Shown: positions 1 to 8,415, counted from the first letter of the stretch. The stretch: 50,749 bases of DNA from Treponema sp. (GCA_017551705.1 JAFZLA010000032.1:1-50749), one strand, 5' to 3'. Notes: a model not told the origin generated them from the letters alone. Translations and numbers: made by a program.

Positions 1-1
1 G

Positions 2-1219
2 ATGGAAAAACTTGAAATCCCAATGCCAGAAAGCGGAATGGCAATTGACTTTGCTGAGGCTAAGGCTTGCGCTGATAAGATCGGCTACCCAATCATGATT
101 CGTCCTTCATTCGTTCTTGGTGGACGCGGAATGGAAGTAATTTATGATGAAGCTACTTTGAAGGAATACGTTGAAAAGGCTGTTGGTGTAACTCCTGACC
201 GCCCACTTTTGATCGACCGCTTCCTTAAGAATGCTCTTGAGTGTGAAGCTGATGCTCTTGCTGATAGTACACACGTTTATATCCCGGCTGTAATGGAGCA
301 CGTTGAGCTTGCAGGTATTCACTCTGGTGACTCTGCTTGTGTAATTCCTCCAGTATCGATTCCAGCTGATAACCTCAAGACAATCAAAGAATATACAAAG
401 AAGATTGCTGAAAGTCTCCATGTTTGCGGTTTGATGAACATGCAGTACGCTATCGAAGACGGAAAAGTTTATGTTATCGAGGCAAACCCTCGCGCCAGCC
501 GCACCGTTCCGCTTGTTTCTAAAGTCTGCGACACTCAGATGGCTCGCCTTGCGACACGCATGATGCTCGGAGAAAGCTTGCAGAGTCTTGGTCTTAAAGA
601 CAAAGTAATTCCGTACTATGGAGCTAAAGAGGCAGTCTTGCCGTGGTCAAGATTCCCGGGTGTTGACCCGATTCTTGGACCTGAAATGCGTTCTACTGGT
701 GAAGTTCTCGGTCTTGCAAAGGACTTCCCTCTTGCGTTCTACAAGGCGGAAGAAGCTGCAGGCTCAGAACTTCCTCACGCACCTGCCGCATGGGAAAACA
801 AGAAGGTTTTGATTTCTTTGAGCAACAAAGAAGGACAGAAAGACGAAGTTCTTAAAATCGGAAAAACACTCGCTGACCTGGGCTTCACACTCGTTGGAAC
901 ACAGGGAACTTCTGATTTCTACAATGCGAACGGTATTAAGTGCCAGACCGTAAACAAAATCGGCGGTGGCCGTCCTGATGTAGTGGATTTGATTATGAAC
1001 AAGGATGTTTGTCTGGTAATCAATACACCAAAAGCAAAACGCAACTACGCCGAAGACAGAAAGACAATCCGTAAGGCTTGTTTGAAGTACAAGGTAAGCT
1101 ACATCACTACAATTGCCGGCGCACTCGCTGCTGTTAAGGGTATCGAGTCTGTAAAGAATGGTAACGGTGGTGAAGGTGGTGTCAAGAGCTTGCAAGAATA
1201 TCATGCGTTGATTAAGTAA
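2..1219 (+). CDS. carB: carbamoyl-phosphate synthase large subunit, C-terminal part (5' truncated by window)
   Basis: This is the carbamoyl-phosphate-forming half of the large subunit, which makes carbamoyl phosphate for pyrimidine and arginine synthesis in the cytoplasm. About the first 260 residues are the second ATP-grasp unit, ending in the metal-binding signature IEANPRASRT near residue 160. Residues from about 270 form the MGS-like allosteric domain (TLADLGFTLVGTQGT, then NTPKAKRNYAEDRKTIRKAC). The reading frame is open to the window edge and family members are about 1070 residues, so roughly 660 residues lie upstream. Codon use is less GC-rich than in most genes here, as in a highly expressed gene. 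A hairpin terminator follows the stop codon. Confidence 0.96.
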   Translation: MEKLEIPMPESGMAIDFAEAKACADKIGYPIMIRPSFVLGGRGMEVIYDEATLKEYVEKAVGVTPDRPLLIDRFLKNALECEADALADSTHVYIPAVMEHVELAGIHSGDSACVIPPVSIPADNLKTIKEYTKKIAESLHVCGLMNMQYAIEDGKVYVIEANPRASRTVPLVSKVCDTQMARLATRMMLGESLQSLGLKDKVIPYYGAKEAVLPWSRFPGVDPILGPEMRSTGEVLGLAKDFPLAFYKAEEAAGSELPHAPAAWENKKVLISLSNKEGQKDEVLKIGKTLADLGFTLVGTQGTSDFYNANGIKCQTVNKIGGGRPDVVDLIMNKDVCLVINTPKAKRNYAEDRKTIRKACLKYKVSYITTIAGALAAVKGIESVKNGNGGEGGVKSLQEYHALIK

Positions 1220-1250
1220 AAGATTCCCGCGTCAGCGCGCGGAAATGACA
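1220..1250 (-). repeat. TGTCAT-hairpin intergenic repeat, copy a
   Basis: Read on the minus strand this is TGTCAT, then TTCCGCG, loop, CGCGGGA, then ATCTTTT. It shares ends and loop style with copies at 1261, 6554, 17324 (partial) and 41835. It lies directly after carB and back-to-back with copy b. Confidence 0.6.
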
Positions 1251-1260
1251 AGATTGTGAC

Positions 1261-1292
1261 TGTCATCCTCGGACTTGACCCGAGGATCTTTT
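1261..1292 (+). repeat. TGTCAT-hairpin intergenic repeat, copy b
   Basis: TGTCAT, stem CCTCGG, loop ACTTGAC, stem CCGAGG, then ATCTTTT. The stem differs from the other copies but still pairs perfectly, so the fold rather than the sequence is kept. Confidence 0.65.
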
Positions 1293-1293
1293 G

Positions 1294-1326
1294 AACGCCA
1301 GTTCTTATTGAGTTGGCGTTTTTTTA
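1294..1326 (+). terminator. Rho-independent terminator after carB
   Basis: AACGCCA pairs with TGGCGTT, with a loop of about 12 nt, and is followed by a run of T. It ends at the stop codon of the convergent Xre gene. Confidence 0.75.
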
Positions 1327-1653
1327 TTTCAACCGATCAAATGCTTTTGTAATGTTTTCAGAAATCGCTTCTTGTAATTGTTTTTTTATTGTTTGAATCT
1401 CTATCGTTCTAATTTCAGGTCTTTTTATTTGTTTAGACGGAAAATGCTCAATAAATAGACTGGCAACAGGAATTTCAAAAAGTTCCGCGACTGAATCAAT
1501 AAGCTCCAAAGACATGCCTCGTTTACCTGCTTCTATCTGCGCTAAAAATGGTGCGGTTATTTGCAATCTGTCAGCAAGATAAACTTGAGTCCATCCTTTT
1601 CCAGTTCTAAGGGAACGAATATTATCGCCTAAAATTGTCTTGATTTTCGACAT
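1324..1653 (-). CDS. Xre-family HTH regulator
   Basis: A 109-residue cytoplasmic DNA-binding protein. Residues about 8-62 are a typical HTH_3 domain (NIRSLRTGKGWTQVYLADRL, then PFLAQIEAGKRG, then LIDSVAELFEIPVASLF). The tail is Lys/Gln/Ile-rich and probably helical. It is divergent from the secreted protein at 1850, whose promoter lies about 30 bp from this gene's start, so control of that gene and of itself is a reasonable inference. A -10-like TATTAT (1660-1665) sits 6 nt before the ATG and no Shine-Dalgarno is present, suggesting a leaderless message. The region is AT-rich, which fits an acquired island. The target is unknown. Confidence 0.85.
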   Translation of the reverse strand: MSKIKTILGDNIRSLRTGKGWTQVYLADRLQITAPFLAQIEAGKRGMSLELIDSVAELFEIPVASLFIEHFPSKQIKRPEIRTIEIQTIKKQLQEAISENITKAFDRLK

Positions 1654-1686
1654 GGCCTAATAATATAGCTTAAAGTAAACAAACAC

Positions 1687-1715
1687 TTGTCTTTTTAGCT
1701 AGATTGTGTTATACT
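1687..1715 (+). promoter_or_regulatory. Promoter for the secreted protein gene
   Basis: TTGTCT, 17-bp spacer, TATACT. It predicts a 5' leader of about 130 nt before the start at 1850; that leader holds a weak GGCCAAAA/TTTTGGTC stem near 1763-1792. Confidence 0.65.
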
Positions 1716-1849
1716 ATGTGTTAGATACCCCATCACTTTATGTTAAGTTATCTAGTGGATATCGGCCAAAAAAAACTAAAAGTTCTTTTGGTCAATTTCT
1801 TACTAGTCTCGGGAGTATGGTTAAAAAAATGAAATTTAGGAGGATTTTT

Positions 1850-2455
1850 ATGAAAAAGACAATTATTTATTTTTGGTTAATTATATCATCAATCTTTTGT
1901 GTATATACAAAAGAATATTTATTGTTTTCAGGAAAAACAAATAAATATAATGATTTATTAAAAGGTTTTACTGATGCTGAATATGCAATAAAATATGATG
2001 ATGAAGATGATATTCTATATTTTCAGGTTCCTGATTGGCTAGATACAGCTTGGATTCATTTAACATGGAATGATTTATCTAAATTTAGAAAAAATATTGA
2101 TAAATATTTTGAATGGGAAAAACTTGCTGTTAAAAATAAAGCGGAATTAGAGAAAGAATTACCAGATTCAACTATAAAAACAACTGTCACTTGGAATAGA
2201 GGTGATAATTGGTATAAAGATAAAAATTTTGAGTTAAGTTTTCGTTTTTTCTCTCAGAATCCCACATATCATCAATTAGTGCTTTATACATCAAAAGCCA
2301 CTGGCTCTAATAGATTTGTAACTTATAAAATAGATGGTTTTTATTTTGACAAATCACAATTACAACAATTACTTGATGCAACTAATGAAACTGTTTTAAA
2401 AGCACAAATTGAAAAATTAAAAAAGGAAAAAGAAAAAGAAGACTTGTTCAATTAG
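1850..2455 (+). CDS. exported protein of unknown function
   Basis: 201 residues. I do not recognise the family. The start at 1850 is chosen because AGGAGG lies 6 nt upstream; an earlier in-frame start would add about 48 residues without a ribosome site. Residues 1-20 (MKKTIIYFWLIISSIFCVYT) look like a signal peptide, so the protein is probably periplasmic or secreted. The middle is rich in aromatic and acidic residues (WLDTAWIHLTWNDLSKF), and the last about 30 residues are a highly charged KLKKEKEKED helix, possibly a coiled coil. Codon use is very AT-rich, unlike most of the window, pointing to transfer. It is followed by a hairpin terminator and sits between an Xre regulator and an ORF6N protein. 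Confidence 0.75.
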   Translation: MKKTIIYFWLIISSIFCVYTKEYLLFSGKTNKYNDLLKGFTDAEYAIKYDDEDDILYFQVPDWLDTAWIHLTWNDLSKFRKNIDKYFEWEKLAVKNKAELEKELPDSTIKTTVTWNRGDNWYKDKNFELSFRFFSQNPTYHQLVLYTSKATGSNRFVTYKIDGFYFDKSQLQQLLDATNETVLKAQIEKLKKEKEKEDLFN

Positions 2456-2470
2456 TTCTTTTTCCGCTCC

Positions 2471-2507
2471 AAACTTGAAGTCGAAAATTTTGACCTCAAG
2501 TTTTAAT
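2471..2507 (+). terminator. Hairpin terminator after the secreted protein
   Basis: AAACTTGA pairs with TCAAGTTT with one mismatch lower in the stem and an AAAATTTT core, then TTTT. A second stem (AATTGGA/TCCAATT, 2505-2535) follows and may serve the convergent gene. Confidence 0.6.
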
Positions 2508-2540
2508 TGGACGTCACAATTTGTAACTTCCAATTGTTCT

Positions 2541-3446
2541 TTACAAATTCTTCAAAATCATCGAAATATATCCAGAGTCCAGCACATCAAAACAAAAACA
2601 TTTTTTGCCCAAATCCTTTAATGACGCTCCAATGTGATAAATAGTTGTGTTGTCAATGATTAAAAACCTGTCATGCGTTTTTGTTGTAAAATTCAAAGTC
2701 AACGTTGGATACTGAGCGTTAAAAGTCTGAACATCTTGGGCCGTTAGTTTTGTTTTTGGGTCAGTGTAAATTGTTGCGTTAACGCCTTTCTTCTTTTTTG
2801 CAAGCCGTTGAAGAACAGATAAATCAACATAATTATCGATAAGGATTATTTCTTTTTTAGCTTTTGCAAGGAAGCTTTCAAATTTGGCGTAGGCGTCAAA
2901 AATTTGGCCTTGGAAGAAAACGCCTTGAGTCTCTTTAATGTTATATTTATCCATCAAAGAAAACAGTTCTTTAATCTTTTTTCCAGTCTCTTTGTGTTGA
3001 ATGTCAGATTCCAGAAGATGTTTTTTTATATTGTCAAGTTCTGCAAAAATGTGAGAATTGTTTTGAATAAAATGCTTCATCTCTTTGAATGTTCTGATAA
3101 GCATTTTGCTTTGTGTGACGGCAAGGTCGCCTTTAAGAACGGTCATAAGCATGTAGATTCCTTGCTCAGTGAAGGCGTAGGGAGCGTATTTTATGTTACT
3201 GCCACGACCATTGTTCAAGGTCAAAATTTTTGACCTTGAAAGTTCTTGAATTTCTTCTTCGCTTAATTGGAATCTAAAATCTTCATCAAAACGTTCTATG
3301 TTGTTTTTGACCTGCTGATTAAATGCTTTTGTTGAATAGCCATAAATTTGGGCAAGATCAAAATCCAACATAACCTGCTGTCCGCGAATAACGTGAATTT
3401 TTGAACGAATAGAGTTTTCTTCAAGAATTGAAATTTCATTTTTCAT
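2541..3446 (-). CDS. ORF6N-domain DNA-binding protein with PLD-like C-terminal domain
   Basis: 301 residues from the ATG at 3446, which has GAGG upstream. Residues about 10-95 match the ORF6N domain common in phage and mobile-element proteins (VIRGQQVMLDFDLAQIYG, then KYAPYAFTEQGIYMLMTVLKG). The C-terminal half, about 180-301, resembles a phospholipase D-like fold: EIILIDNYVDLSVLQRL, then THDRFLIIDNTTIYHIGAS with HxxFLIID in place of a full HKD motif, so catalysis is doubtful. An upstream in-frame ATG at 3557 would add a hydrophobic stretch but has no ribosome site and is not expected for a DNA-binding protein. The gene contains a perfect 27-bp palindrome (3214-3240). Such proteins are often linked to phage or defence islands; the precise role is unknown. 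Confidence 0.82.
   Translation of the reverse strand: MKNEISILEENSIRSKIHVIRGQQVMLDFDLAQIYGYSTKAFNQQVKNNIERFDEDFRFQLSEEEIQELSRSKILTLNNGRGSNIKYAPYAFTEQGIYMLMTVLKGDLAVTQSKMLIRTFKEMKHFIQNNSHIFAELDNIKKHLLESDIQHKETGKKIKELFSLMDKYNIKETQGVFFQGQIFDAYAKFESFLAKAKKEIILIDNYVDLSVLQRLAKKKKGVNATIYTDPKTKLTAQDVQTFNAQYPTLTLNFTTKTHDRFLIIDNTTIYHIGASLKDLGKKCFCFDVLDSGYISMILKNL
3214..3240. repeat. Perfect 27-bp palindrome inside the ORF6N gene
   Basis: Arms TTCAAGGTCAAAA and TTTTGACCTTGAA around one central base. It encodes SRSKILTLN of the ORF6N domain. Its layout (TTGA or TCAA arms with GGT/ACC and an AAAATTTT core) resembles the hairpins at 2471, 10231 and 32228. Confidence 0.85.
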
Positions 3447-3657
3447 ACCATAAACCTCAAGAGAATTTTGATTTTCAGCGCCTATCCAGCCCTCGGCCCA
3501 AATTATGGTAAAGAAAAATAAAAGATATAAAAAAATTGGTTTCAACCGCGCATGCAAAAAAATATTAATTGCTGGACAATATTTCTGCGCGGCAAGCTTT
3601 ACGCCTTAAATATAATAAATTTCGACATAAAAATCAATGAATTCCAAAATTATTTTT

Positions 3658-3686
3658 TTGACCTATAATCATTATTATGCTATTAT
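3658..3686 (+). promoter_or_regulatory. Promoter for the Memo/AMMECR1 operon
   Basis: TTGACC, 17-bp spacer, TATTAT, giving a leader of about 33 nt that carries CTGGAGG before the ATG at 3726. The preceding 3447-3657 is AT-rich and shows nothing else recognisable. Confidence 0.75.
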
Positions 3687-3725
3687 AATATTAAATTGAG
3701 TTTTCTAAAAAAACTGGAGGCTTCT

Positions 3726-5111
3726 ATGTCCATTGTAGCGGCGTTTATGGTTCCGCATCCGCCGATGATTGTGCCGGAGGTTGGCCGCGGAAGCGAAAAG
3801 CAAGTTGAAAAAACGATAAAGGCTTATGAACGTGTTGCCCAAGAAATCGCCGCGCTCAAGCCCGACACCATAATCATCTCAAGCCCGCACAGCGTGATGT
3901 ACGCCGATTACTTTCATATCTCTCCAGGAGCGGGCGCGGCCGGCTCCTTTGCCGACTTTGGCGCGCCGCAAGTCAAGTTCGACGTTGAGTATGACCAAGA
4001 GCTTGTGGACTGCATTTGCGGCAAGGCGCAAGAGACGCGCTTTCCCGCCGGAACGCTTGGCGAAAAACGCAAGGAGCTTGACCACGGAACGATGGTTCCG
4101 CTATGGTTCATCCAAAAAAAATACAAGGACTTTAAGCTTGTTCGAATAGGGCTTTCGGGCTGTGACCTTTTAAAGCATTATGAATTTGGAACGCTGATAA
4201 AAAGCGCGACCGACGAGCTTGGCAAAAAAGTCGTTTACGTCGCAAGCGGAGATTTGTCGCATAAGCTTCAGGATTACGGGCCTTATGGTTTTGCGGAGGA
4301 AGGTCCGGTTTACGACAAGCGCATAATGGACGTATGCTCGGGCGCGCGCTTTGGAGAGCTCTTTGATTTTGATGAAAGCTTTTGCGAAAAGGCCGCCGAA
4401 TGCGGACACAAATCATTTGTGATAATGGCCGGCGCGCTGGACGGACGCGCCGTGGAAGCCGCTCAATACTCGCACCAGGACGTCACCGGCGTGGGCTATG
4501 GAATATGTTCCTTCATTCCAAAGGGCGACGACGACTCGCGGCATTTTCTAAAAACGCGACTCACGCTTGTGGAAGAAGACTTGGAACAAAAGCGCAAAAA
4601 GTCCGACGACTACGTAAAGCTCGCCCGCGCCTCGGCGGAACACTTTGTAAAAACTGGAAGCGTCATGGCCTTGCCAGACTGGACTCCAGCGGAACTTCTA
4701 AATACAAAAGCCGGCGCCTTCGTTTCAATACATAAGTTTGGGGCCTTGCGCGGCTGCATCGGAACAATCGCTTCCACTCAAAAAAATCTCGCGCTAGAAA
4801 TTATTCACAATGCCGTGAGCGCGGTTTCAAAAGACCCGCGCTTTGAGCCAGTGACGGAAGACGAGCTAAAATACCTCGACATAAACGTTGACGTCTTGGG
4901 CGAGGCCGAGCCAATAAAATCACAGGCGGAACTCGACGTAAAAAAATACGGCGTAATTGTCCAAAGCGGGTATAAGCGCGGCCTTTTGCTTCCCGACCTT
5001 GACGGCGTTGACACAGTTGAACAACAAGTTGCGATCGCAAGGCGCAAGGGCAACATCGCTCCCAGCGAAAAAGTCCAGCTCTTCCGCTTTGAAGTTGTCC
5101 GTCACTATTAG
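3726..5111 (+). CDS. Memo/LigB-like domain fused to AMMECR1 domain (AmmeMemoRadiSam system)
   Basis: 461 residues; start chosen at the ATG behind CTGGAGG rather than an upstream TTG. Residues about 1-265 form a class III extradiol-dioxygenase-like (Memo/LigB superfamily) domain with metal-site-type histidines (VPHPPMIVPEVGRG, then IIISSPHSVMYADYF, then YVASGDLSHKL). Residues about 285-455 are an AMMECR1 domain, including the hallmark RGCIG (LRGCIGTIAS) and the tail VAIARRKGNIAPSEKVQLFRF. In many genomes these are separate proteins A and B next to a radical SAM enzyme; here they are one chain, followed 15 nt later by that enzyme. The biochemical role is not established; the set is thought to carry out some redox modification. 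It is the first gene behind a good promoter. Confidence 0.92.
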   Translation: MSIVAAFMVPHPPMIVPEVGRGSEKQVEKTIKAYERVAQEIAALKPDTIIISSPHSVMYADYFHISPGAGAAGSFADFGAPQVKFDVEYDQELVDCICGKAQETRFPAGTLGEKRKELDHGTMVPLWFIQKKYKDFKLVRIGLSGCDLLKHYEFGTLIKSATDELGKKVVYVASGDLSHKLQDYGPYGFAEEGPVYDKRIMDVCSGARFGELFDFDESFCEKAAECGHKSFVIMAGALDGRAVEAAQYSHQDVTGVGYGICSFIPKGDDDSRHFLKTRLTLVEEDLEQKRKKSDDYVKLARASAEHFVKTGSVMALPDWTPAELLNTKAGAFVSIHKFGALRGCIGTIASTQKNLALEIIHNAVSAVSKDPRFEPVTEDELKYLDINVDVLGEAEPIKSQAELDVKKYGVIVQSGYKRGLLLPDLDGVDTVEQQVAIARRKGNIAPSEKVQLFRFEVVRHY

Positions 5112-5126
5112 CGCGGAGGTGTCGTT

Positions 5127-5975
5127 ATGCCGGTTTGCGACGTATGCTTTAGGCATTGTAAGATAGAAGAAGGCTCCACAGGTTTTTGCGGCGTCCGCGC
5201 TTGCGTCGAAGGCCAGATAGTTTCCGCCAACTACGGGTGTCTCACCGCCCTTGCGCTGGACCCAATAGAAAAAAAGCCGCTCAAAATGTTCAGGCCCGGC
5301 GCGAAAATTTTATCCGTCGGCTCGTACGGCTGCAACCTGCGCTGCCCCTTTTGCCAAAACAGCGGCATCTCGTGGTCGCAAAAAGCCTTTGAATACAAAG
5401 ACATGTCGGAACGCCACTCGCCGCAAGAGATTGTGACAGCCGCGCTGGACCTCCGCGCGCAAGGCAACATCGGCGTGGCCTTTACCTACAACGAGCCGCT
5501 CATAGGCTACGAGTTTGTCCGCGACACAGCAAAGCTTTCCAAAGAAGCTGGGATGCAAAACGTTCTTGTCACAAACGGAACGGCGACGCTCAAAGTCCTG
5601 GACCAAATCGCGCCCTACATCGATGCGATGAACATCGACCTTAAGGCTTTTTCTGCCGACTTTTACCGCAACTTTTCGGACGGCGATTTTGAGATGACCA
5701 AAGATTTTATCGCAGCCGCCGTCCGCTCTTGCCACGTAGAACTGACCACGCTAATCATTCCAGGCCAAAACGACACCGAAGAAGAAATGCGCGCGCTTGC
5801 AGCCTGGGTCGCAGGCCTAGAAAAACAATGCGGCAAAAAGATTCCGCTCCACATCACTCGCTTTTTTCCGACATTCAAGCTTACAGACCGCGGCCCGACC
5901 CCAGTCCCAACGATAATGCGCTTGGTAGAAGTTGCAAAAGAAAATCTTGAATTTGTTTTTGCGGGGAACGTGTAA
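5127..5975 (+). CDS. AmmeMemoRadiSam system radical SAM enzyme
   Basis: 282 residues, start ATG behind GCGGAGGT. It resembles pyruvate-formate-lyase activating enzymes: residues about 66-80 hold the CxxxCxxC cluster motif (GCNLRCPFCQNSG) that binds a [4Fe-4S] cluster and SAM. The N-terminus carries extra cysteines (CDVCFRHCKIEEGSTGFCGVR) typical of this subfamily. Later motifs include FTYNEPLIGYEF, NVLVTNGT and MNIDLKAF. It follows the Memo-AMMECR1 fusion by 15 nt and is clearly in the same operon. The substrate is unknown; co-occurrence suggests that it acts on, or with, the fused partner. Confidence 0.93.
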   Translation: MPVCDVCFRHCKIEEGSTGFCGVRACVEGQIVSANYGCLTALALDPIEKKPLKMFRPGAKILSVGSYGCNLRCPFCQNSGISWSQKAFEYKDMSERHSPQEIVTAALDLRAQGNIGVAFTYNEPLIGYEFVRDTAKLSKEAGMQNVLVTNGTATLKVLDQIAPYIDAMNIDLKAFSADFYRNFSDGDFEMTKDFIAAAVRSCHVELTTLIIPGQNDTEEEMRALAAWVAGLEKQCGKKIPLHITRFFPTFKLTDRGPTPVPTIMRLVEVAKENLEFVFAGNV

Positions 5976-6104
5976 AGCGCGGCGACCATAGTTTCCTTGC
6001 GCCGCCGGCAACCGCAATTTCCCCTAGCAAAATCACAAAAACTGTGATACAATGTTTTTATGGGTTGGCAACAGTTCCGCCCAAAAAACGAACAGGAGAA
6101 TAAA

Positions 6105-6476
6105 ATGAAAGAAAATCAAGGCGCGATGTGCGTCTACGGATGGACAATCAAAGACGATGAAAACTGGAAAAAAATCACCCGCCAGTTGAATCCGCAAAAA
6201 TACCCATACAAAAACGCTTGGCTGGAAGATGTCGGCGACGATAAATTTGAGGCCGTTGTCGAAAAGGCCTTTACAACGCTGCGCAAGCACCTTGGATTTG
6301 AAAACATCGAAATCACTTTTGAACACAAATTCGCCGGAGACAAAACGCTGTTGTTCGGCGTCTTTGCCGAAGACGGAGCCACCGCCGACGACTTTATCGA
6401 GCAAGTCCAAAAGAACAAGGACGCCTACAAAAGAGTCTCCTCATTCTTGGGCGAGGCCCGCTTCCACATAAAGTAA
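6105..6476 (+). CDS. small protein of unknown function
   Basis: 123 residues, not recognised. Two starts compete. ATG 6105 has an ideal AGGAG 6 nt upstream and was chosen. ATG 6060 lies 6 nt after an extended -10 (TGTGATACAAT, with TAGCAA 17 bp further up) and would add 15 residues as a leaderless start. The protein is soluble, charged and aromatic (MCVYGWTIKDDENWKKITRQ, then AFTTLRKHLGFENIEITFEH), with no cysteines beyond one near the N-terminus. It has its own promoter and a strong terminator, so it is a one-gene unit downstream of the radical SAM gene. Confidence 0.7.
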   Translation: MKENQGAMCVYGWTIKDDENWKKITRQLNPQKYPYKNAWLEDVGDDKFEAVVEKAFTTLRKHLGFENIEITFEHKFAGDKTLLFGVFAEDGATADDFIEQVQKNKDAYKRVSSFLGEARFHIK

Positions 6477-6488
6477 TCGCAAAACGAT

Positions 6489-6524
6489 AAAAAAAGACGC
6501 GGGCCAAACCCGCGTCTTTTTTGT
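6489..6524. terminator. Strong bidirectional terminator
   Basis: AAAGACGCGGG, loop CCAAA, CCCGCGTCTTT with A and T runs on either side. It can end both the small gene (+) and proS (-). Confidence 0.9.
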
Positions 6525-6553
6525 TTTAAAGGCCGCAACCTTTCGCGCGGCCC

Positions 6554-6585
6554 TGTCATTCCCGCGCTTGACGCGGGAATCTTTT
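6554..6585 (+). repeat. TGTCAT-hairpin intergenic repeat, copy c
   Basis: TGTCAT, stem TCCCGCG, loop CTTGA, stem CGCGGGA, then ATCTTTT, directly after the proS stop codon. This is the cleanest copy of the family. Confidence 0.7.
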
Positions 6586-8407
6586 ATCCGTTCAATTTGT
6601 CCAGCTCAGCCTTGATGATTTGAACCGCTTTTGCGGCCGCGTCTTGGGCGGGAACAAGTTCCGCGTCGCTTGACGAGCGCAGCTTTAGTTCCACGTTGGG
6701 CAAGTTCTTGTCGCCCACGACTATTCGCAAAGGAATTCCAATCAAGTCAAAGTCCTTGAATTTTACGCCGGGGCGCTCCGAGCGGTCGTCAAGCAACACG
6801 TCGATTCCTTTTTGCAACAACTCGGAATAAATTTTGTCGGCCGCCTCTTTCATAGCGCCTTCGTACTTAATAGGAACGATGACGACTTGGAAGGGAGCCA
6901 CAGTCATCGGCCAAATGATTCCGTTGTCGTCGTGGCGCTCCTCGATGATTGAGGCCAGCGTTCTGTCAACGCCGATTCCGTAGCAGCCCATAATCGGAGT
7001 GGCGGCCTTGCCGTTTTGGTCAAGGTAAGTCACGTTCATCGATTTGGTGTATTTGTCTCCAAGCTTGAAAATGTGGCCAAGCTCGTTTCCTTTTTTGCTG
7101 TACAACTCCGCGCCGCAGTCCGGGCACTTGTCGCCGGGAACTACAGTGCGGAAATCGCCGCAAGTCCAAACGCTAAAGTCGCGCAAGGGCTCGACATGCT
7201 TTGCGTGGAATTCGTTTTTGCTGGCGCCGATGTACGCGTCGTGCATAAGCGGAACAAAGGCGCCGCTTGCGTCGATGTCAATCACGCTCTTGTCGGCGAT
7301 GATCGGGCAGTTGCAGTTGAGCGGGCCGACAAATCCATGCGGCGCGTTGGCGTACTTTAAAATTTCTTCGTCGTTGGCCAAGCCCGCTTCGCTTGCCTTT
7401 AAGAAGGCCGCAAGCTTTGTGTCGTTGACTTCCAAATCGCCGCGAATCAAAACAACAAAGTAAGACAAAGGATAATATTTTCCGGCACCGTCCTCGACTT
7501 GCTTGAACGTTTCCGCTCCCTTGACGCCGGACAAATCCAAGGCGCAGTTTGTTACGCGGTAGACAAGCGCTTTGATGAACTGGTTGCTCTTGGCGCCAAA
7601 GAATTTTTCCATGTCCTCAATGCTAAAGACATTGGGCGTGGCAACCTCTTCCAGCTTTTCTTGAGTGGCGATGGAACCGTTGGAATCCGGCTTGCAGGCC
7701 GCCTTTTCGACGTTGGCCGCGTAGCCGCACTTGGAGCACAAAATCAAAGTGTCGTCTCCGACTGGGCTTTCGACCATAAATTCTTCGGAACCGCTTCCGC
7801 CCATGCTGCCAGTGTCGGCCTTGACTGAAATTATCGAAAGTCCCAAGCGCTTGTAAATCTTGCGATAGGCTTTGGCAACGTTGTCGTAAGAAGCGTCAAG
7901 CGAGGCCTGGTCCGCGTCAAAAGAATACGCGTCCATCATCGTGAACTCGCGGCCTCTCATCACTCCGTAGCGGGGGCGAATTTCGTCGCGGTATTTTGTG
8001 TTGATTTGGTACAATGTAACGGGGAGCTGCTTGTAGCTTTCCAAGCCGTCGCGGACAAGCGCTGTAAAGGCTTCTTCGGCGGTGGGGCTTACGACCATGT
8101 CCTGGCCTCCGCGGTTTTGGGGAGTGAGCATTTCGCCGCACATCTTGTCCCAGCGTCCGCTTTCTTTCCAGATTTCCGCAGGCTGAATCACGGTGGGCTT
8201 CATCTCAAGGCAGCCCGCCTTGTCAAGCTCCTCTCGGATAACGTTCATCACTTTTGTAAAAGACCTAAAGCCGAGCGGCATGTATGAATAAAGGCCGTTG
8301 CCCAATTTGCGAATCATTCCGCTGCGCATCATAAGCTGGTGGCTGGCAATCACCGCGTCGTTAGGCGAATCGCGGAGCGTCGAAATAAGAAACTTTGAAA
8401 CTTTCAT
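6584..8407 (-). CDS. proS: prolyl-tRNA synthetase
   Basis: 607 residues, full length for the bacterial-type enzyme that charges tRNA-Pro. The N-terminal class II core is evident (SHQLMMRSGMIRKLGNGLYS, then PLGFRSFTKVMNVIREELDK, then motif 2 QINTKYRDEIRPRYGVMRGR), followed by the inserted editing domain (about 225-400). Motif 3 is at about 478-492 (GCYGIGVDRTLASIIEE) and the anticodon-binding domain at the end (DDRSERPGVKFKDFDLIGIP). The start is an ATG 8 nt after a TATAAT -10 box with no Shine-Dalgarno, so the message is probably leaderless. The promoter interlocks with that of the divergent ABC gene. Confidence 0.97.
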   Translation of the reverse strand: MKVSKFLISTLRDSPNDAVIASHQLMMRSGMIRKLGNGLYSYMPLGFRSFTKVMNVIREELDKAGCLEMKPTVIQPAEIWKESGRWDKMCGEMLTPQNRGGQDMVVSPTAEEAFTALVRDGLESYKQLPVTLYQINTKYRDEIRPRYGVMRGREFTMMDAYSFDADQASLDASYDNVAKAYRKIYKRLGLSIISVKADTGSMGGSGSEEFMVESPVGDDTLILCSKCGYAANVEKAACKPDSNGSIATQEKLEEVATPNVFSIEDMEKFFGAKSNQFIKALVYRVTNCALDLSGVKGAETFKQVEDGAGKYYPLSYFVVLIRGDLEVNDTKLAAFLKASEAGLANDEEILKYANAPHGFVGPLNCNCPIIADKSVIDIDASGAFVPLMHDAYIGASKNEFHAKHVEPLRDFSVWTCGDFRTVVPGDKCPDCGAELYSKKGNELGHIFKLGDKYTKSMNVTYLDQNGKAATPIMGCYGIGVDRTLASIIEERHDDNGIIWPMTVAPFQVVIVPIKYEGAMKEAADKIYSELLQKGIDVLLDDRSERPGVKFKDFDLIGIPLRIVVGDKNLPNVELKLRSSSDAELVPAQDAAAKAVQIIKAELDKLNG

Positions 8408-8415
8408 ACTGTAGG

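Noticed and set aside
3447-3557. N-terminal extension of the ORF6N protein that looks like a signal peptide
   Set aside because: No ribosome site at 3557; a signal peptide does not fit a DNA-binding domain, and ATG 3446 has GAGG upstream.
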